The notes: generated from the letters alone by a model not told the origin. A DNA stretch of 64,000 bases from Paratinospora sagittata (GCA_035771175.1 CM069602.1:11287501-11351500); one strand, 5' to 3'. Positions 46,390 through 59,505 are shown, numbered from the stretch's first letter. Made by a program: numbers and translations.

Positions 46390-49300
46390 TCATTTGACTC
46401 TGACCAAAGGAATTGCTTTATTTCGTAATTGTTGAACCTTCCTATCAAGAATCTGAATGTGCTTTTCTTCATATGTAGCATCTTCCCCAACTTGTAACTG
46501 TGTGACATCTAAAAGATGTGTCGAGGGTGGATACTTCGTCGGGTCTGAATGATATTTTCTCAACATAGAAATATGAAACACATCATGAACACCGACTAAC
46601 TGAGGAGGCAAAACAATCCGGTATGCTAATGGACCAATCCTCTCTGTGATTTTAAACGGTCCAATAAAGCGAGGAGACAATTTTTCTTTCACCCCAAACT
46701 GCATCTGACCTTTCCGTGGCGAGACTTTAAGCAACACGAGATCATCTACTGCAAACTCTAAAGGTCTGTGGCGGTTATCAAAATAACTTTTCTGTCGGTC
46801 TTGGGCAGCTTTCAGTCTCTGTCTAATATGTTTAACCTGCTCAGTGTGATCAATAACAACTTTCGATCCCAACAATTGTGATTCTCCAACCTCATACCAA
46901 CAAGTCGGAGATCTGCACGGCCTACCATACAAAGCTTCATAAGGTGCCATGCCAATACTGGCCTGATAGCTGTTATTATAAGCAAACTCACACAATGGTA
47001 AACTTTCACTCCAAGTCCCACCAAACTCTAAAATACAAGATCTGAGCATGTCTTCCAGCATCTGAATCACCCTCTCAGTCTGGCCATCAGTCTGAGGATG
47101 AAATGCTGTACTAAAACGGAGATGAGTACCCAATCGGGCCTGCATGGCCTTCCAAAAGCTCGATGTGAACCGCGAATCTCTATCCGACACAATAGAAACA
47201 GGTATACCATGCAACCTGACAATCTCCCGCACATACAATCTGCTCAGTCTATCAATCGAGTCTTTAGTGGTCATTGGAAGAAAGTGTGCAGATTTAGTCA
47301 ATCTGTCAACTATGACCCAGATGGCGTCAAATCTACCCTGAGATCTGGGCAATCCTGTGATAAAGTCCATCGTGATATGCTCCCATTTCCATTCTGGAAT
47401 AGATAATGGTTGCATCTGACCTTCTGGTCTCTGATGTTCAGCTTTCACTTGCTGACACACCTCACAATTTCGCACATACTCAGCTATATCTTTCTTCATC
47501 CCATGCCACCATACCGTTCTCTTCATATCATGATACATTTTTGTAGACCCTGGGTGAATGGTATACTGAGATCTGTGTGCTTTTTCTAATAACTCAGCCC
47601 TCAATGCCCTATCCACGGGTACCCATAATCTCCCCTGATAACGCAGGACCCCATCTGGACCTTTCTGCCAATCTGCCCTGTCTGCACTATTTGCCCAAGA
47701 TTCATACATACCAAGATCAGGATCATGCTGCTGCATATCCTTAATCTTTTGAATAGAAGAATCTGTCACCTGTATATGCATCTGAGCACAAATGTCAACG
47801 TGTGGAGCCATGGAAAGAACACTCATCATAGTCGCTCTCTTTAAAAATCGCCACTCTTGGGCCATCTGACAAGCTACTACCTGGGTCTCAACCCGTTTTC
47901 GGCTCAATGCATCAGCTACAACGTTGGCCTTTCCAGGATGATATTCTAACGTGAAATCATAATCTTTTAGGAATTCCAACCATCTACGCTGTCTCATATT
48001 CAACTCTTTCTGATCAAACAAATATTTCAGACTTTTGTGATCTGAATACAGTGTGAACTTTTCCCCATAGAGGTAATGTCTCCACAATTTCAATGCAAAT
48101 ACCACAGCTGCTAGTTCTAAATCATGCACAGGGTAATTCTTCTCATGTATCTTCAGCTGTCTGGATGCATAAGCAATCACTCTACCCTCTTGCATCAATA
48201 CACATCCCAAACCTAAATGTGATGCATCTGTGTAAATCACCAACTCCTTTCCAGGTTCTGGGAGTACTAAAACTGGGGTAGTAGTTAGTTTCTTCTTCAA
48301 CTCAGTGAAAGCATCCTCACATGCAGAAGTCCACACAAATGACACATTTTTCTGAGTCAGCCTTGTGAGTGGGGAAGCCAATCGGGAAAAGCCTTCCACA
48401 AATCTTCGATAATAACCAGCGATACCCAGAAAACTACGAATTTCAGTCACTGTGGTTGGTCTTGGCCAATTTATGATTGCCTCAACTTTAGCAGAATCAA
48501 CAGAAATACCTTCTGCACTAACCACATGACCTAAAAATCTCATCTCATGTATCCAAAACTCGCATTTACTGAATTTAGCATACAACCGATGCTCTCTCAG
48601 TGTTTGCAAAGTGATGCGGAGGTGCTGCTCATGATCCTCCTGATTCTTGGAATAAATGAGTATATCATCAATAAACACAATAATGAACTGATCCAGATAT
48701 GGTCTGAATACCCTTTGCATCAAATCCATAAACATGGCTGGGGCATTGGTTAGTCCAAAGGGCATAATAAGAAACTCATAGTGACCATACCGTGTTCTAA
48801 ACGCAGTCTTTGGTACATCCTCTTCTCGTATTCTTAGCTGATGGTATCCAGATCTTAAATCAATTTTAGAGAAAAATTTAGCACCATTCAACTGATCGAA
48901 TAAATCATCGATACGGGGTAAAGGGTACTTATTTTTCACTGTCGCCCTGTTCAGCTGTCTATAATCAATGCATAACCTCAAGCTGTCATCCTTTTTCTTC
49001 ACAAACAGGACAAGTGCGCCCCATGGTGACATACTCGGGATAATAAACCCTTTTGCCATCAACTCCTCTAATTGCACCTTGAGTTCCTGTAACTCCTTTG
49101 GCGCCATGCGATAGGGTGGAATTGAAATAGGCTTTGTAGCAGGTATCAGTTCAATAATAAAATCACTTTCCCATACTGGTGGTAATCCTGGTAAATCCTC
49201 TGGAAAAACATCTGGGTACTCACATACTATAGGAATATCTGCTATCTGAACGCCTAAGTCCTTTTCATTTACTGACTTTATACTAGTCAACATCCCTATC

Positions 49301-50079
49301 TCTACATTAGTGGCCATCCTGCCTCGAGTGGGAGAGTTTAAAGACGTCTTGCCACTATAAATAAATGTGATTTGTCCTGGTATTTGAAAGACGACTTTCT
49401 TCTCAAAGCAATCCACATGGGCATGATAGGCAGCCAACCAATCCATACCCAGTATAGCATCGAATTCCAGGAATTCTAAAACCCTAAGATTCACAATCAT
49501 TTCATGATCCGCATATTTGACCACACACTTTTCACACAACATATTTGGGTAGATTCGGTCTCCTGCTGCAGTACTCAGAACCAACGGTGTGCTAATCCTA
49601 ACAGGAGTTAAATGCAACCTATCTACCATGTGGCCAGCAATAAATGACAAGGTGGATCCAGCATCAATTAACACATACATCATAGTGTCGCAAATAGAAA
49701 GCATACCTTCCACCAAATTCTTGTTCACCTCTGGATCTGGCTCTGTAACAGTCCTGGCTTGCTCTCTGACAGGCGTGGAAATAGGAACAGTAACAGATGG
49801 ATTTGTTGGAGTCCGCGGGGCTGACTGCAAAGGACACTGGTATGCTTTATGTCCCTTGTTCCCACATCGAAAGCATGTGAAAAGAGGACGATATGCAGAT
49901 GAAGCTGTCTGCGACGCAGTGCCTGACATGGAACGCCAACCATTCTGACTGCCTGGTCCCCTATGTGGCCACAGTGCCCGAACCGACGATCCCTGTGTCG
50001 GTGGCCTCATCACAGACTGTGATATTCTGCCTGCCGGTGGTGGTAGCATTGCTGCTGGAGGAGTAACTGGAATCTCCAT
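46390..50079 (-). CDS. Gypsy pol polyprotein (zinc knuckle, PR, RT, RNase H, INT)
   Basis: An open frame of 1229 codons on the minus strand. In order: zinc knuckle [14 protein letters not shown] (near residue 70-83), aspartic protease with [10 protein letters not shown] (near 138), reverse transcriptase with [32 protein letters not shown] and the catalytic FIDDILIYS, RNase H with [14 protein letters not shown] and ADALSRK, integrase with an HHCC finger ([10 protein letters not shown] to CEVCQQ) and DDE residues ([25 protein letters not shown]), and a GPY/F module ([19 protein letters not shown]). The frame ends inside a chromodomain at a premature TGA. The region before the first Met (50080 to about 50190) also reads as protein in this frame, so gag and pol were probably one frame. 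Confidence 0.93.
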   Translation of the reverse strand: MEIPVTPPAAMLPPPAGRISQSVMRPPTQGSSVRALWPHRGPGSQNGWRSMSGTASQTASSAYRPLFTCFRCGNKGHKAYQCPLQSAPRTPTNPSVTVPISTPVREQARTVTEPDPEVNKNLVEGMLSICDTMMYVLIDAGSTLSFIAGHMVDRLHLTPVRISTPLVLSTAAGDRIYPNMLCEKCVVKYADHEMIVNLRVLEFLEFDAILGMDWLAAYHAHVDCFEKKVVFQIPGQITFIYSGKTSLNSPTRGRMATNVEIGMLTSIKSVNEKDLGVQIADIPIVCEYPDVFPEDLPGLPPVWESDFIIELIPATKPISIPPYRMAPKELQELKVQLEELMAKGFIIPSMSPWGALVLFVKKKDDSLRLCIDYRQLNRATVKNKYPLPRIDDLFDQLNGAKFFSKIDLRSGYHQLRIREEDVPKTAFRTRYGHYEFLIMPFGLTNAPAMFMDLMQRVFRPYLDQFIIVFIDDILIYSKNQEDHEQHLRITLQTLREHRLYAKFSKCEFWIHEMRFLGHVVSAEGISVDSAKVEAIINWPRPTTVTEIRSFLGIAGYYRRFVEGFSRLASPLTRLTQKNVSFVWTSACEDAFTELKKKLTTTPVLVLPEPGKELVIYTDASHLGLGCVLMQEGRVIAYASRQLKIHEKNYPVHDLELAAVVFALKLWRHYLYGEKFTLYSDHKSLKYLFDQKELNMRQRRWLEFLKDYDFTLEYHPGKANVVADALSRKRVETQVVACQMAQEWRFLKRATMMSVLSMAPHVDICAQMHIQVTDSSIQKIKDMQQHDPDLGMYESWANSADRADWQKGPDGVLRYQGRLWVPVDRALRAELLEKAHRSQYTIHPGSTKMYHDMKRTVWWHGMKKDIAEYVRNCEVCQQVKAEHQRPEGQMQPLSIPEWKWEHITMDFITGLPRSQGRFDAIWVIVDRLTKSAHFLPMTTKDSIDRLSRLYVREIVRLHGIPVSIVSDRDSRFTSSFWKAMQARLGTHLRFSTAFHPQTDGQTERVIQMLEDMLRSCILEFGGTWSESLPLCEFAYNNSYQASIGMAPYEALYGRPCRSPTCWYEVGESQLLGSKVVIDHTEQVKHIRQRLKAAQDRQKSYFDNRHRPLEFAVDDLVLLKVSPRKGQMQFGVKEKLSPRFIGPFKITERIGPLAYRIVLPPQLVGVHDVFHISMLRKYHSDPTKYPPSTHLLDVTQLQVGEDATYEEKHIQILDRKVQQLRNKAIPLVRVK

Positions 50080-50117
50080 AGCAGTAGGCCTCTCAACTAT
50101 CTTTGCCTTTTTCTGTC

Positions 50118-50948
50118 CTATTTCTGCTTTCTCGGACTCTGATAAGGTAGCTGCTGCTCTATACCTGCCTGTGATGTGGGCGTTGCCCGTGGTGGCCTAT
50201 TTTTCATCTCAACTGTCTCATAATCCAGTGCCTGTCGCACTGCCTGATCATAAGTCTGAACACCAGCAAGAGCTAAACCTTTCTGGATTGGGTCATTAAA
50301 TCCTTCCCTGAGCCTCTTCATTCGCATCAGATCTGTTTGTACCATCTCAGGGGCAAACAAGGCTAGCCGATTGAACTCATATTCATATTCTCTCACAGAC
50401 ATGTTCCCTTGCTGTAATTCTATAAATTGCTTATGCCTTTTATCAACCTCAGACGGGGGATAGTACGTCTTGTAGAATACTTCTTTAAATTTATCCCAAG
50501 TATCTATAGGTCCCTGAGCTCGGCTTATTGTTTGCCACCATCTCTCAACCTTACTCGAAAATTTAAATCGAGCAAGTTTAATCTTGTCCCTATCCAGTGC
50601 ATGCATGTCCTCAAATATAACTTCTATTCTCAGAAGCCAATCCTCAGCAACCTCTAACTCTAGACTGCCATCAAATATAGGCGGCTCACGTCTTTTAAAC
50701 GCTTTCATCACATCTTCATATCTGCAAGTCTCATCTATATCATCATGAGTCTCTACTATCTCCTGCACTGGCACAGGTTGTTCTGCAAATGCACCCGCAC
50801 TACTGGCACCAACCTCGGGTACTACAGGTGCTGGAGGCCCTTGATTATCTTGAAGGCGTGTCAACATACGCATCATCTCAGCATTTTGTCTCTGCTGAGC
50901 TATCAGCATTTCTTCCAATTTCGTCAACCTTTCTTCTTGTGGATCCAT
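50118..50948 (-). CDS. Gypsy gag (capsid) protein
   Basis: A frame of 276 codons from the Met at 50948 ([19 protein letters not shown]); a Met 12 codons upstream is less typical. After a short coiled-coil-like start come the retrotransposon gag domain features [57 protein letters not shown], and [20 protein letters not shown]. The capsid region is intact. The last codons appear out of frame: another frame gives a more plausible continuation into pol, so a one-base change near 50130-50190 is likely. Confidence 0.88.
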   Translation of the reverse strand: MDPQEERLTKLEEMLIAQQRQNAEMMRMLTRLQDNQGPPAPVVPEVGASSAGAFAEQPVPVQEIVETHDDIDETCRYEDVMKAFKRREPPIFDGSLELEVAEDWLLRIEVIFEDMHALDRDKIKLARFKFSSKVERWWQTISRAQGPIDTWDKFKEVFYKTYYPPSEVDKRHKQFIELQQGNMSVREYEYEFNRLALFAPEMVQTDLMRMKRLREGFNDPIQKGLALAGVQTYDQAVRQALDYETVEMKNRPPRATPTSQAGIEQQLPYQSPRKQK

Positions 50949-51116
50949 GATTGCTTGATGCTTCCCTTTCAATCTGCCATTCACAGAGATAAAGGAGCAT
51001 ATAAGTCAGCCAATCCGATTACTAAATTTGTATAGATACGTTATTTACCCGTACATAAACCCATAAAACAAACATAAGATACAAAGCTTTTAATCTTTTA
51101 GGCTTTTAATCCTAAA

Positions 51117-51133
51117 CGTGTCTTTGATACCAA
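51117..51133 (-). other. Primer-binding site of the gypsy element
   Basis: On the minus strand TTGGTATCAAAGACACG follows the 5' LTR after three bases. TGGTATCA pairs with the 3' end of initiator-Met tRNA, the usual primer in this clade. Confidence 0.75.
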
Positions 51134-51136
51134 TAT

Positions 51137-53218
51137 TGTCACGACGCCCCTGACGTAGGCAGACGTCATGACCGGCACAGTATACTATACACTGTACATA
51201 CCCAAATACAGTATATAATACATTGTCAGCCTTCACGTACTCTCACAATAATACCCAAATACTTTAGTAAATTTTTTTTTTTTATACCACAAATCAAATT
51301 CAATATAGATCTCTATCATCATTTCATTCATTCCACAAATTAAAGTCTCACATGATAAATATCTATGATCATCTCATTTCATCAGATAGTATTACCACAC
51401 AACCCATCTAGGTGATATTACATATATATATTGTGTGATAATTATACATATCAAAATAATAAAAATATGATCTATTTCCTGCATGTATACGTGCACGTAC
51501 CAGACGAAGGTTCACGTGATTATCACTCACGGATTTTTCCTTTTCCCTTCGACTCAATACCTGAAATATTGGAGGAAAGAGGGTGAGCAATCAACAGCTC
51601 AGTGAATATAGTTCTTGAGATGGCAATTATATACATTTATAGAAATATGACATTTAAAATCATTTCAAACGCTTATTCAACACATGCATCATTCAATGAA
51701 TATAGCATACATGTCAACAACATAAATTGCATGAGTTTTCAATAATACAATGCACAATCTCCCTCCTCTGCAAGGTAAGAGAGCGGGTCTAACCCTCGTA
51801 TGGCCGTACAAGATAGACACAACTTCTCATCACCCAATTCACAGTCATTTCAAGGATCGCAACCCTTGTTAGGACAGACCTACTAACAATGAGGACTCGC
51901 AAAACCTCATCTGGGTCTAATTCCTAACGAAATGACAATGAGGAATCACAAAACCTCATCATTAAAAACTCCAATTGCTAAAATCAGTTTGCATGATCCA
52001 TAAAACTCAATGTATAAATAATTATAACATGCATACAATCAAACATTTTATATACGTACAATGTCATACAAGAACCAAATCAAGAAAACTATACTCACAG
52101 TGGTTACACGGGGTTTCTCTAAAATCAAGCAACACTGTTGCTTCCTCAAGAGCGTTTGTCCATGCCCTTAAGTTCTCAATTTAAACACTGAAATGACCAT
52201 AGATTATCATTAGAATCATCATTTACCATTTCGGTAGCTACTAAAATATCAACTCACTGTTCACAGTACTATTCATTTTTTTACTATTTACTTTTTACTA
52301 TTCACTATTTACTATTTACTATTTATTTTTACTATTCATCCGAAAGATGTAAATTGTATTAAAATTGTCAATTGATCTCCAAACATTATAAAATTGAATC
52401 TAATCACATATTCGGGGTTCTACAGGTCCAGGGAGCGTTTTTCTACCTTCCTGGCGGGTTTTCATTCACGTTGGGGTCAAAACCCCAATTTTTTGAAAAC
52501 GCCGTAAAACGGCTCCCACAACAAAATTACTCCGCTAGAAAGGTTACATCTAGCTTAGATAGTAATTTTACGACGAAAAATAACAAAAAATAGCTTACCA
52601 CAGGTTCGGATCTCCATTCGTTTCCCCTTCTTTCTTCCTTCCTTCCTTTCCTTTCTCTCTGTCTGCTCGTTCTTCTCTCTGCAGCAACTCATTTCTCTTC
52701 CTTTCTGTTTCATTTCATTTTTTTTTTATTCCTTGTTGCACACGTTGGAAGCAACTAAGGATATTTTCATTTCATTTTTTTTTTATTCCTTGTTGCACAC
52801 GTTGGAAGCAACTAAGGATATTTTTATTAATTTTTTTGTATTTTATTTTTTATTTTATTTAGATTTATATATACTAATGATTCCATGCACCTTGACTCCC
52901 TTTATTAACTAACTCCTCCATCAAATTTCATTAAATTCATTCAATCATAATCAAATCCACATTTTTAATTAACCAACCCCATAAATTACTCAATTTAATT
53001 CACCTTCATTTTTTTTATAGGATGATCTCATATGTATCATCTTCATTTCATAATTTTATTTATTTACTAATCATACACGCGTATATTTAGCGCATACGTA
53101 TCAAATACGTATATTATCACGTGCATATTTAGCTCATACGTATAAAATACATATATTATATATCTCGATGTACGCGTACTTCAATGTATGTATTTAATTA
53201 AAATTACGGGATGTTACA
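51137..53218 (-). repeat. 5' LTR of the gypsy element (2082 bp)
   Basis: It is nearly identical to 43840-46250 but shorter, chiefly because it has one instead of three units of about 143 bp (52877-53020) and a shorter CTATT(CA) microsatellite. The TG...CA ends are intact. Confidence 0.93.
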
Positions 53219-53223
53219 GGTCC

Positions 53224-54693
53224 TTTCAAAAGTCCCGGCCCCAATGGACTCACTGCCCAATTTTTCCAAAAATACTGGGATTTTGTGGGGGAGTTCATTT
53301 GTAATGCTTGTCTTTTTCGTTTAAATGGAAATGGAAACATTAGAAAGTTAAATCAGACATATATTGCGCTCATTCCAAAAATTAAAAAACCTTGCTGGCC
53401 CTTCTGACGTCAAACTTATTAGTCTATGCAACGTTACCTATAAAATCATGGCAAAAATGATAGCAAATAGGCTAAAAGGGATTCTCCCCTATGTTATTTC
53501 TGAGAATCAATATGTTTTTTTAAAATGCAGGTTGATTACATATAACATAATCCTAGCCTTCGAACACTTTCATTACCTAAAGAACCTAAGATCAGGATCT
53601 AAAGGTTTTCCGGCCTTAAAGCTTGATATAAGCAAGGCTTACGATAGGGTGGAGTGGTCATACCTTAGAGAAACCATGATTACTATGGGGTTCTCATTGT
53701 AATGGACGGATCTAATTTTCAAATTCATTTCTACTGTTACTTCTTCTGCAATTGTTAATGGTCAGGCTCATTGGTGTATATAAAGTAATCGAGGGGGTTA
53801 AGGCAGGGGGACCTATTATCCCCTACCTGTTTTTAATATGTGCAGAGGGGCTCTCAGCCATTCTAAGGAAAGCTGAAAGAGAAGGTATTTTAGAAGGGCC
53901 AAGAATTGCTCGAGGCAGCCCAAAGCTGTCTCACTTATTTTTTGCTGATGATTCTTTGATTATGTGCAAAGCAAACTCGCCAAATAGTTATGCAATACAG
54001 TCAGCCTTGAGAACATATGAGGATGCATCAGGTCAGAAAGTGAATTTCAACCAATCGTCGATTTTTTTCAGTCCAAATGTGAGTGATGAGGTGAAGGGTT
54101 GGTTCACGAGTAGGCTGGGACTCCATAACACAACCTTTCAACCAAGATATTTGGGGCTCCCTTCGCTTGGTCATAAAAGCACTACAAAAATGTTTCAGTT
54201 TGTGAAGCAAAAGTTGTGGAAGGAAACACACCTATGAAAATCAAAGTTGTTCTATGTGGGTGGAAAAGAAGTCCTTATAAAAGTAATTGCTCAAGCCCAA
54301 TCTGTTTATCCAATGAGTTGTTTCTGAATTCCTCGAACCCTTTGCTCCCAGCTGAATTCTATTCTCGCTGGTTTCTGGTGGGAGAAACTGATGGCCAAAA
54401 GAAGATTTATTAGTCAAAATGGCAGAACATGTGCTCAGCAAAAAAGGATGAAGGGATGGGTTTCAGATCCTTGGAGTTTTTTAACAAAGCTTTACTTGCA
54501 AAACAGGGGTGGCGAATCCAAAACAACCCGGATTCTCTTTTGGCCCATATTCTCAAAGCAAAATATTTCCAAAACTCATTATTTTGGAAGACAGAATTGA
54601 AAAAAGGTGCATCTCAGATATGGAGAAATATCTTATGGGGCCGAGATTTACTAGTGAAAGGTTGTAGATGGCGGGTTGGAAATGGTCTTGATA
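53224..54693 (+). pseudogene. LINE ORF2 part 2: reverse transcriptase
   Basis: It resumes directly after the gypsy insertion with KSPGPNGLTAQFFQKYW, then ISLCNVTYKIMAKMIANRLK, the block KLDISKAYDRVEWSYL, and the catalytic FADDSLIMCKA near 53940. QKVNFNQSSIFFSPN and the thumb region follow. Stops and frame changes are present (for example at 53701-53703 and 54235-54237). The segment ends at the second LTR insertion after 54693. Confidence 0.85.
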
Positions 54694-56726
54694 TGTCACG
54701 ACGCCCCTGAAGTAGGCTGACGTCATGACCGGCACAGTGTACTATATACTGTGCATACCCATATACAATATATAATACACTGTCAGCCTTCACGTAGTCT
54801 CACAATCATTTCTAACATTTACAAAAAAAAATTTCCTAATATACCACAAATCAAATCCAATATAGATCTCTATAATCATTCCATTCATTCACACATCACA
54901 TTTTCATTTCATTATCCAATATATTAAGCTATATATATGCCCACACATCCCATCTAGATGATAATACACATATATATAATGTGTGATAAGTATACATATC
55001 AAACTAACAATATAAGCTATTTCTTCCAAGCGTACATACACATACCAGACAAAGGCTCACGTGATTATCACTCACGGAGTTTCCTTTTCCCTTCGACTCA
55101 ATACCTAAAATATTTGAGGAAATGGGGTGAGCAAACAACAACTCAGTGAATATAGTTCTTGAGATGACACTTATATACATTTAGAGAAATATGACATTTA
55201 AAATCATTTCAAACACTTATTCAACACATGCATCATTCAACGAATATATTATACATGTCAACAACATAAATTGCACAAGTTTTCAATAACACAATGCACA
55301 ATCTCCCTCCTCCTCAAGGCAAGAGAGCGAGTTTAACCCTTGTATGGCCGTTACAAGGTAGTCACAGCCTCTCATTACCCAATTCACAGTTATTTCAAGG
55401 ATCGCAACCCTTGTTAGGTTGTGCCTACTGACAATGAGGACTCGCAAAACCTCATCCGGGTCTAATTCCTAACGAAATGACATCATTACAAACTCCAATT
55501 GCTAAAATCAGTTTGCATGATCCATAAAACTCAATGCATTATATATATATAACATGCATACAATCAAATATTTTATATGCGTACAATGTCATACAAGAAC
55601 CAAATCAAGAAAACTATACTCACAGTGGTTACACGGGGTTTCTACGTCAAATCGAGCAACAATAAACGTGCCTCATAATTGCTTCCTCAAGAGCATTTAT
55701 CCATGCATAACTCTCAATTTATACACTGAAATGAACCATAGATTATCATGAGAATCACCATTTATCATATCTTTAGCTACTAAAAATATCAAATCATATC
55801 CAAAAATCACGATTTTAGTATCGAAACGTCCGGAATTCAGTTCTCTACGATTCTATGATCTCAAACCGAAGTTTCATTAGATGCACATCACTGTTCACAT
55901 CACTGTTCGCAGTATTGTCCACATCACTGTTCATAGTACTATTCACATCAATGTTTACATCACTGTTCATAGTACTATTTGTCATTATTCATTCGAAACA
56001 TGTAAATTGTATTAACATTGTCAAACGGTCTCCAAAAATCATGAAATAGAATCTAACCACATATTCGGGGTCCCTACCGTTTAAGGAGTGTTTTTCTACC
56101 TGTCTAGCGAATTTTTTATTCACGTTGGGTCACAACCCTAATTTGTCAAAACGCCGCAAAACGGCTCCCGTAGCTAAAATTAGTCCTCTAGAATCGTTAC
56201 ATCTAGCTTAGATAGTAATTTCACGAAGAAATAGAGTGGAAATCACTTACCGTGGGTCCGAATTTGACGCGAATCTCGCGTTTCCCCTTTTTCTTCTTCT
56301 CATTCTTCTCGGTTCTGGACGTTCTGCAACTTCGTTCGATTTTTCATTTTTTTTTCTTTTGTTTATTACATACGAGTATTGTTCACGGTACTATTCGGTG
56401 AACAGTACCCGTAAATGAACAGTATTTTATTTTATTTTATTTTTTATTCCTCTTCTATACACTCAATTCACATATTTAATTAACCAACCCCATAAATTAA
56501 TCAATTTAAATCAACTCCAATGTTTAACTTGTAAGCAACCATATAAGATGATCCCATAGGTATCATCTTCTTTACTACTCATACACACGTACATTTGGCT
56601 CCTACGTATAAAAGACGTGTATTATCAAGCATATAGTTAGCTCCTACATATAAAATACATGTATTATACATCTTGATATACGTGTACATCAACGTATGTA
56701 TTTAAGTAAATTTACGGGGTGTTACA
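54694..56726 (-). repeat. Solo LTR of the same gypsy family, older insertion
   Basis: TGTCACGACGCCCCTGAAGT to GGGGTGTTACA spans 2033 bp and aligns with the two LTRs of the complete element, but with many substitutions and indels. It is bounded by the exact 5-bp duplication TGATA (54689-54693 and 56727-56731). No internal sequence remains, as expected after recombination between two LTRs. Same orientation as the complete copy. Confidence 0.93.
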
Positions 56727-56731
56727 TGATA

Positions 56732-58013
56732 TCCATATGTCTCATGATCCTTGGCTGCTTAAACCATCATCTTTCAAGCTAATCACCCCTTTGAAACCAT
56801 CCATTGATTGCTCAGTTGCTTCTTTCATAACTGATGATTGCAACTGGAATATTGAAAAATTAAATGATCACCTTCTCCCAATTGGTGTAGAAGAAGTCTT
56901 AAAAATTCCATTGAGCCGAAGGAGTCCCTGTGACACGATGGTTTGGCATTTTACGAAAAATGGACAGTACACAGTTCAGAGCGGTTATAGGGCTGCTATG
57001 GACCTTAATAGATCAGGAGAATGTTCAAATAGAAGCAGGTCAAAGAAGTTTTGGACTGGAGTACGGTCCACCAATCTCCCTCCAAAAGTGAATATCTTTT
57101 TTTTAGAGATTGCTACATAAATTTCTGCCATCCAAAAAACACCTAAAAAGGAGAAAAGTTGTGGATGATGCTATCTGTGGGCTATGCCAAGAGGAGGATG
57201 AATCTCTAAGCCATGCAATTGCAATGTGCAAAAAGGCTTCTGATGTTTGGACATTGGAAAGTATGATTGAAGACAAAGGTTTACGGGAGTGAATTGAGAT
57301 GGGTGACTTCGTGAGTATAAGCTTGGAAGCAAGCATGTGCGACCTTGAGAAAATTATGATCACAGCTTGGGCCATATGGAATGATAGAAACAACATTTGT
57401 GTGGGGGAAAAGGTTGTGTTTACAACACTAATTGCAGAGAAAGCAATGTTTACTCTCACAGAATACTAGCAATCATCGAAAATCAGTACTACAAGGAGAT
57501 TAAACATAAATCAAAGATGGCGCCCTCCTCCTCGAGACTAGTTGAAAATGAACGTCGATGCTAGTATGGGAGTCGGCAGATCAGTTGGAGTTGGTATGGT
57601 GGTGAGAGACCATTTAGGCAATGTGATTGCCGCTAAAGCGGCTCATGAGGTTGGTGGTCTCAATGCCAAAGCAACTGAACTATGTGCCTTGTGATCAGGT
57701 CTAGAGTTTGCTATTGAATCCGGTGTTCCAATTGATATCATTGAGATTGATTCTGCTGATGTGTTAAATGAGCTCAAACGATCAAACCATGATCATTCTG
57801 AAATTGGTGAATTGGTCGGTGATTGTTTAGCCCTCATCGACCATTGACCAAATGTCTCTCTAAATGCTATTCCTAGGGAATGTAATCATGTTGCTGATAG
57901 ACTTAGCAGATTTGGTTTAAGTTTGGAATTCTCCCTCGTTTGGCTTGAGGAATCTCCCCCTGTTATTTGTGATATTGTATTCATGGAGACTTCTCCTCCT
58001 TCTGTTTTATGAC
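56732..58013 (+). pseudogene. LINE ORF2 part 3: zf-RVT and RNase H
   Basis: The reading resumes with HMSHDPWLLKPSSFKLITPL, then ILKIPLSRRSPCDTMVWHFT, KNGQYTVQSGYRAAMDL (zf-RVT region), and a Cys/His pair around AICGLCQEEDESLSHAIAMC. The RNase H domain KMNVDASMGVGRSVGVGMVV to NHVADRLSRFGL lies at about 57541-57915 with two internal stops. The frame ends near 58013, followed by a short 3' UTR and poly(A). Confidence 0.8.
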
Positions 58014-58050
58014 AATAGGTGTTCTATAAAAAAAAAAAGAAGTTTTTCTA

Positions 58051-59505
58051 TAATTAAATGATTACATTGTATTTAATTTTATAAACATTAATTAACATGT
58101 AAATTTAATAGTGATTCTCTTCATTTAGTTTAGTGTACAAGAATGCTTAAGCGAGTTAAAAAAAAAATAGACAAAATCATAAACAACTAATGTAACAGTC
58201 ACGGATTGAATGAGTGTATTTGGTAGGAACATTTAGAATCATTTGTTAGTCTGTCACCACATTAGTAAAGTGAAAAAAAAATACCATAAGTAGGAGTGCA
58301 TTTTGTGGGCCCGCATGGTCCACAGACCATACGCCACACAAACACCGGGTGGCGAGGTCTTATCTATTCTTTTACACCTTTCTTTTAAATAAAGAAAAGA
58401 AGGAAAAATTAACCATAAGGTTAATATATTAACATCTACGAGTTAATATTAAGGTTAATATATTAATACTTAGGGGTTATTAACCCATCATCTTTGAATT
58501 TTTATCGAATCACATGTCAACACATCAATCGATGCAATCCAAAAGTGAGAAAGTGTTATCGTTTGTATTACAGTGCAACACTCCATATACGTCAATATTA
58601 TTTTTCATTTTATTTAACTATCAAACATACCTTTGATTTTTATTTTTTTATCAACGATGCATTACATTTCAATCTCTACTTCCAAAGTACATATATTTTG
58701 TCACCAATCATATAATACTAAGCACAATACAAATATAATGAGTCATTAGGGCCAATATGGGCGGCTCACAACAGACGCAAGACAACAAAACTAAACCCCA
58801 CAACATTCAAGATATTGATGTCAACATAAATAAATATGCTTATAAAACGGTTTTAGATAGTAAACCCCCAAAAACACGTGACCCTAGTCAACGTGCCAAA
58901 AAACCTGACTTCGACTTCACAGGGCACGGCGTTAACGACTCGGATTCTTTGGGTATCTTTCCAGTATTCTTGCAATCACGCGTGTTTCAAAGGCTGAACT
59001 TGCCATGAAATTTCCTCATTACTTCCTTCTATTTATTTCATCTTCTCGTCACAATCGCTTTGATTGTTCTAATTCATGATGCTTTCTTCATCATCCTTTT
59101 ATTCTTTCGTTTCTATAACACGCCATCAGCACCTTCGCTTCTATTGCTGGGTCTACCACAGTTGAACTAACGTCAAGCACGCGTAGCACGCATCTGTATC
59201 ATATAAATACAACTCGCCCAAATTTGAATTCCAACCAAAAATTGAGTAATCATCTCAGAAGCCTTATTTTGTATCATCATACATATATTTGTTGTTCATA
59301 CAATAGCTTTTAGCTAGCAGTACTTTGCTTCATTTTATTCACTACCACCACGTACATATATAGCCACCCAATTCAAGTTCAGTTTTTCTTTTTCTTTTCT
59401 TTTTTCGAATTTACGAATACCCATTTCGATCTTGTCTAGATTTCTGCCTAGAACCAACTTAATTTTTCAAGTTAAGAAAGACCCATATCAAGTTCATCGT
59501 TAAAA
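58051..59505. other. Intergenic DNA and promoter of the calmodulin-like gene
   Basis: 58400-58475 has short repeated TTAATATATTAA motifs. A plus-strand frame of 83 residues (58757-59008) has no family resemblance. A G-box CACGTG near 58875, CGCG boxes near 58979 and 59179 and a TATA box at 59202 lie ahead of the gene. Confidence 0.5.
58979..59209 (+). promoter_or_regulatory. CGCG boxes and TATA box upstream of the calmodulin-like gene
   Basis: ACGCGT occurs in TCACGCGTGT (about 58979) and in GCACGCGTAGC (about 59179). VCGCGB is the binding motif of CAMTA factors, which bind calmodulin and drive fast calcium responses. TATAAATA at 59202-59209 is the likely core promoter, giving a leader of about 270 bp. 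Confidence 0.5.

Larger units (their letters stand above)
43840..53218 (-). mobile_element. Ty3/gypsy LTR retrotransposon, chromovirus (Tekay/Del-like), full length
   Basis: It is complete with both LTRs (TG...CA ends), primer-binding site, gag, pol and polypurine tract, flanked by the exact 5-bp duplication GGTCC (43835-43839 and 53219-53223). The domain order protease, RT, RNase H, integrase, chromodomain remnant and the junction ACGAAATTCTTTAAGTTGGG just before the 3' LTR fit the Tekay/Del clade. LTRs differ by only a few substitutions per few hundred bases, so the insertion is young. It lies in the opposite orientation to the LINE it interrupts. Confidence 0.93.
40710..58038 (+). mobile_element. 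L1-type LINE retrotransposon, split by two LTR insertions
   Basis: The element is recognisable in pieces: ORF1 (40839-42483) and ORF2 in three parts (42480-43839, 53224-54693, 56732-58013), ending in a poly(A) run at 58028-58038. GAAGCTTTTCTA (40698-40709) and GAAGTTTTTCTA (58039-58050) form a candidate 12-bp target-site duplication with one mismatch, which would set the ends. Stops and frameshifts make it inactive. Removing the two LTR insertions leaves about 5.9 kb, a normal length for a plant L1. Confidence 0.8.

Noticed and set aside
58757..59008. Possible small protein of 83 residues before the CML gene
   Set aside because: No recognisable motif, no promoter at a sensible distance, and it falls in the upstream region of the CML.
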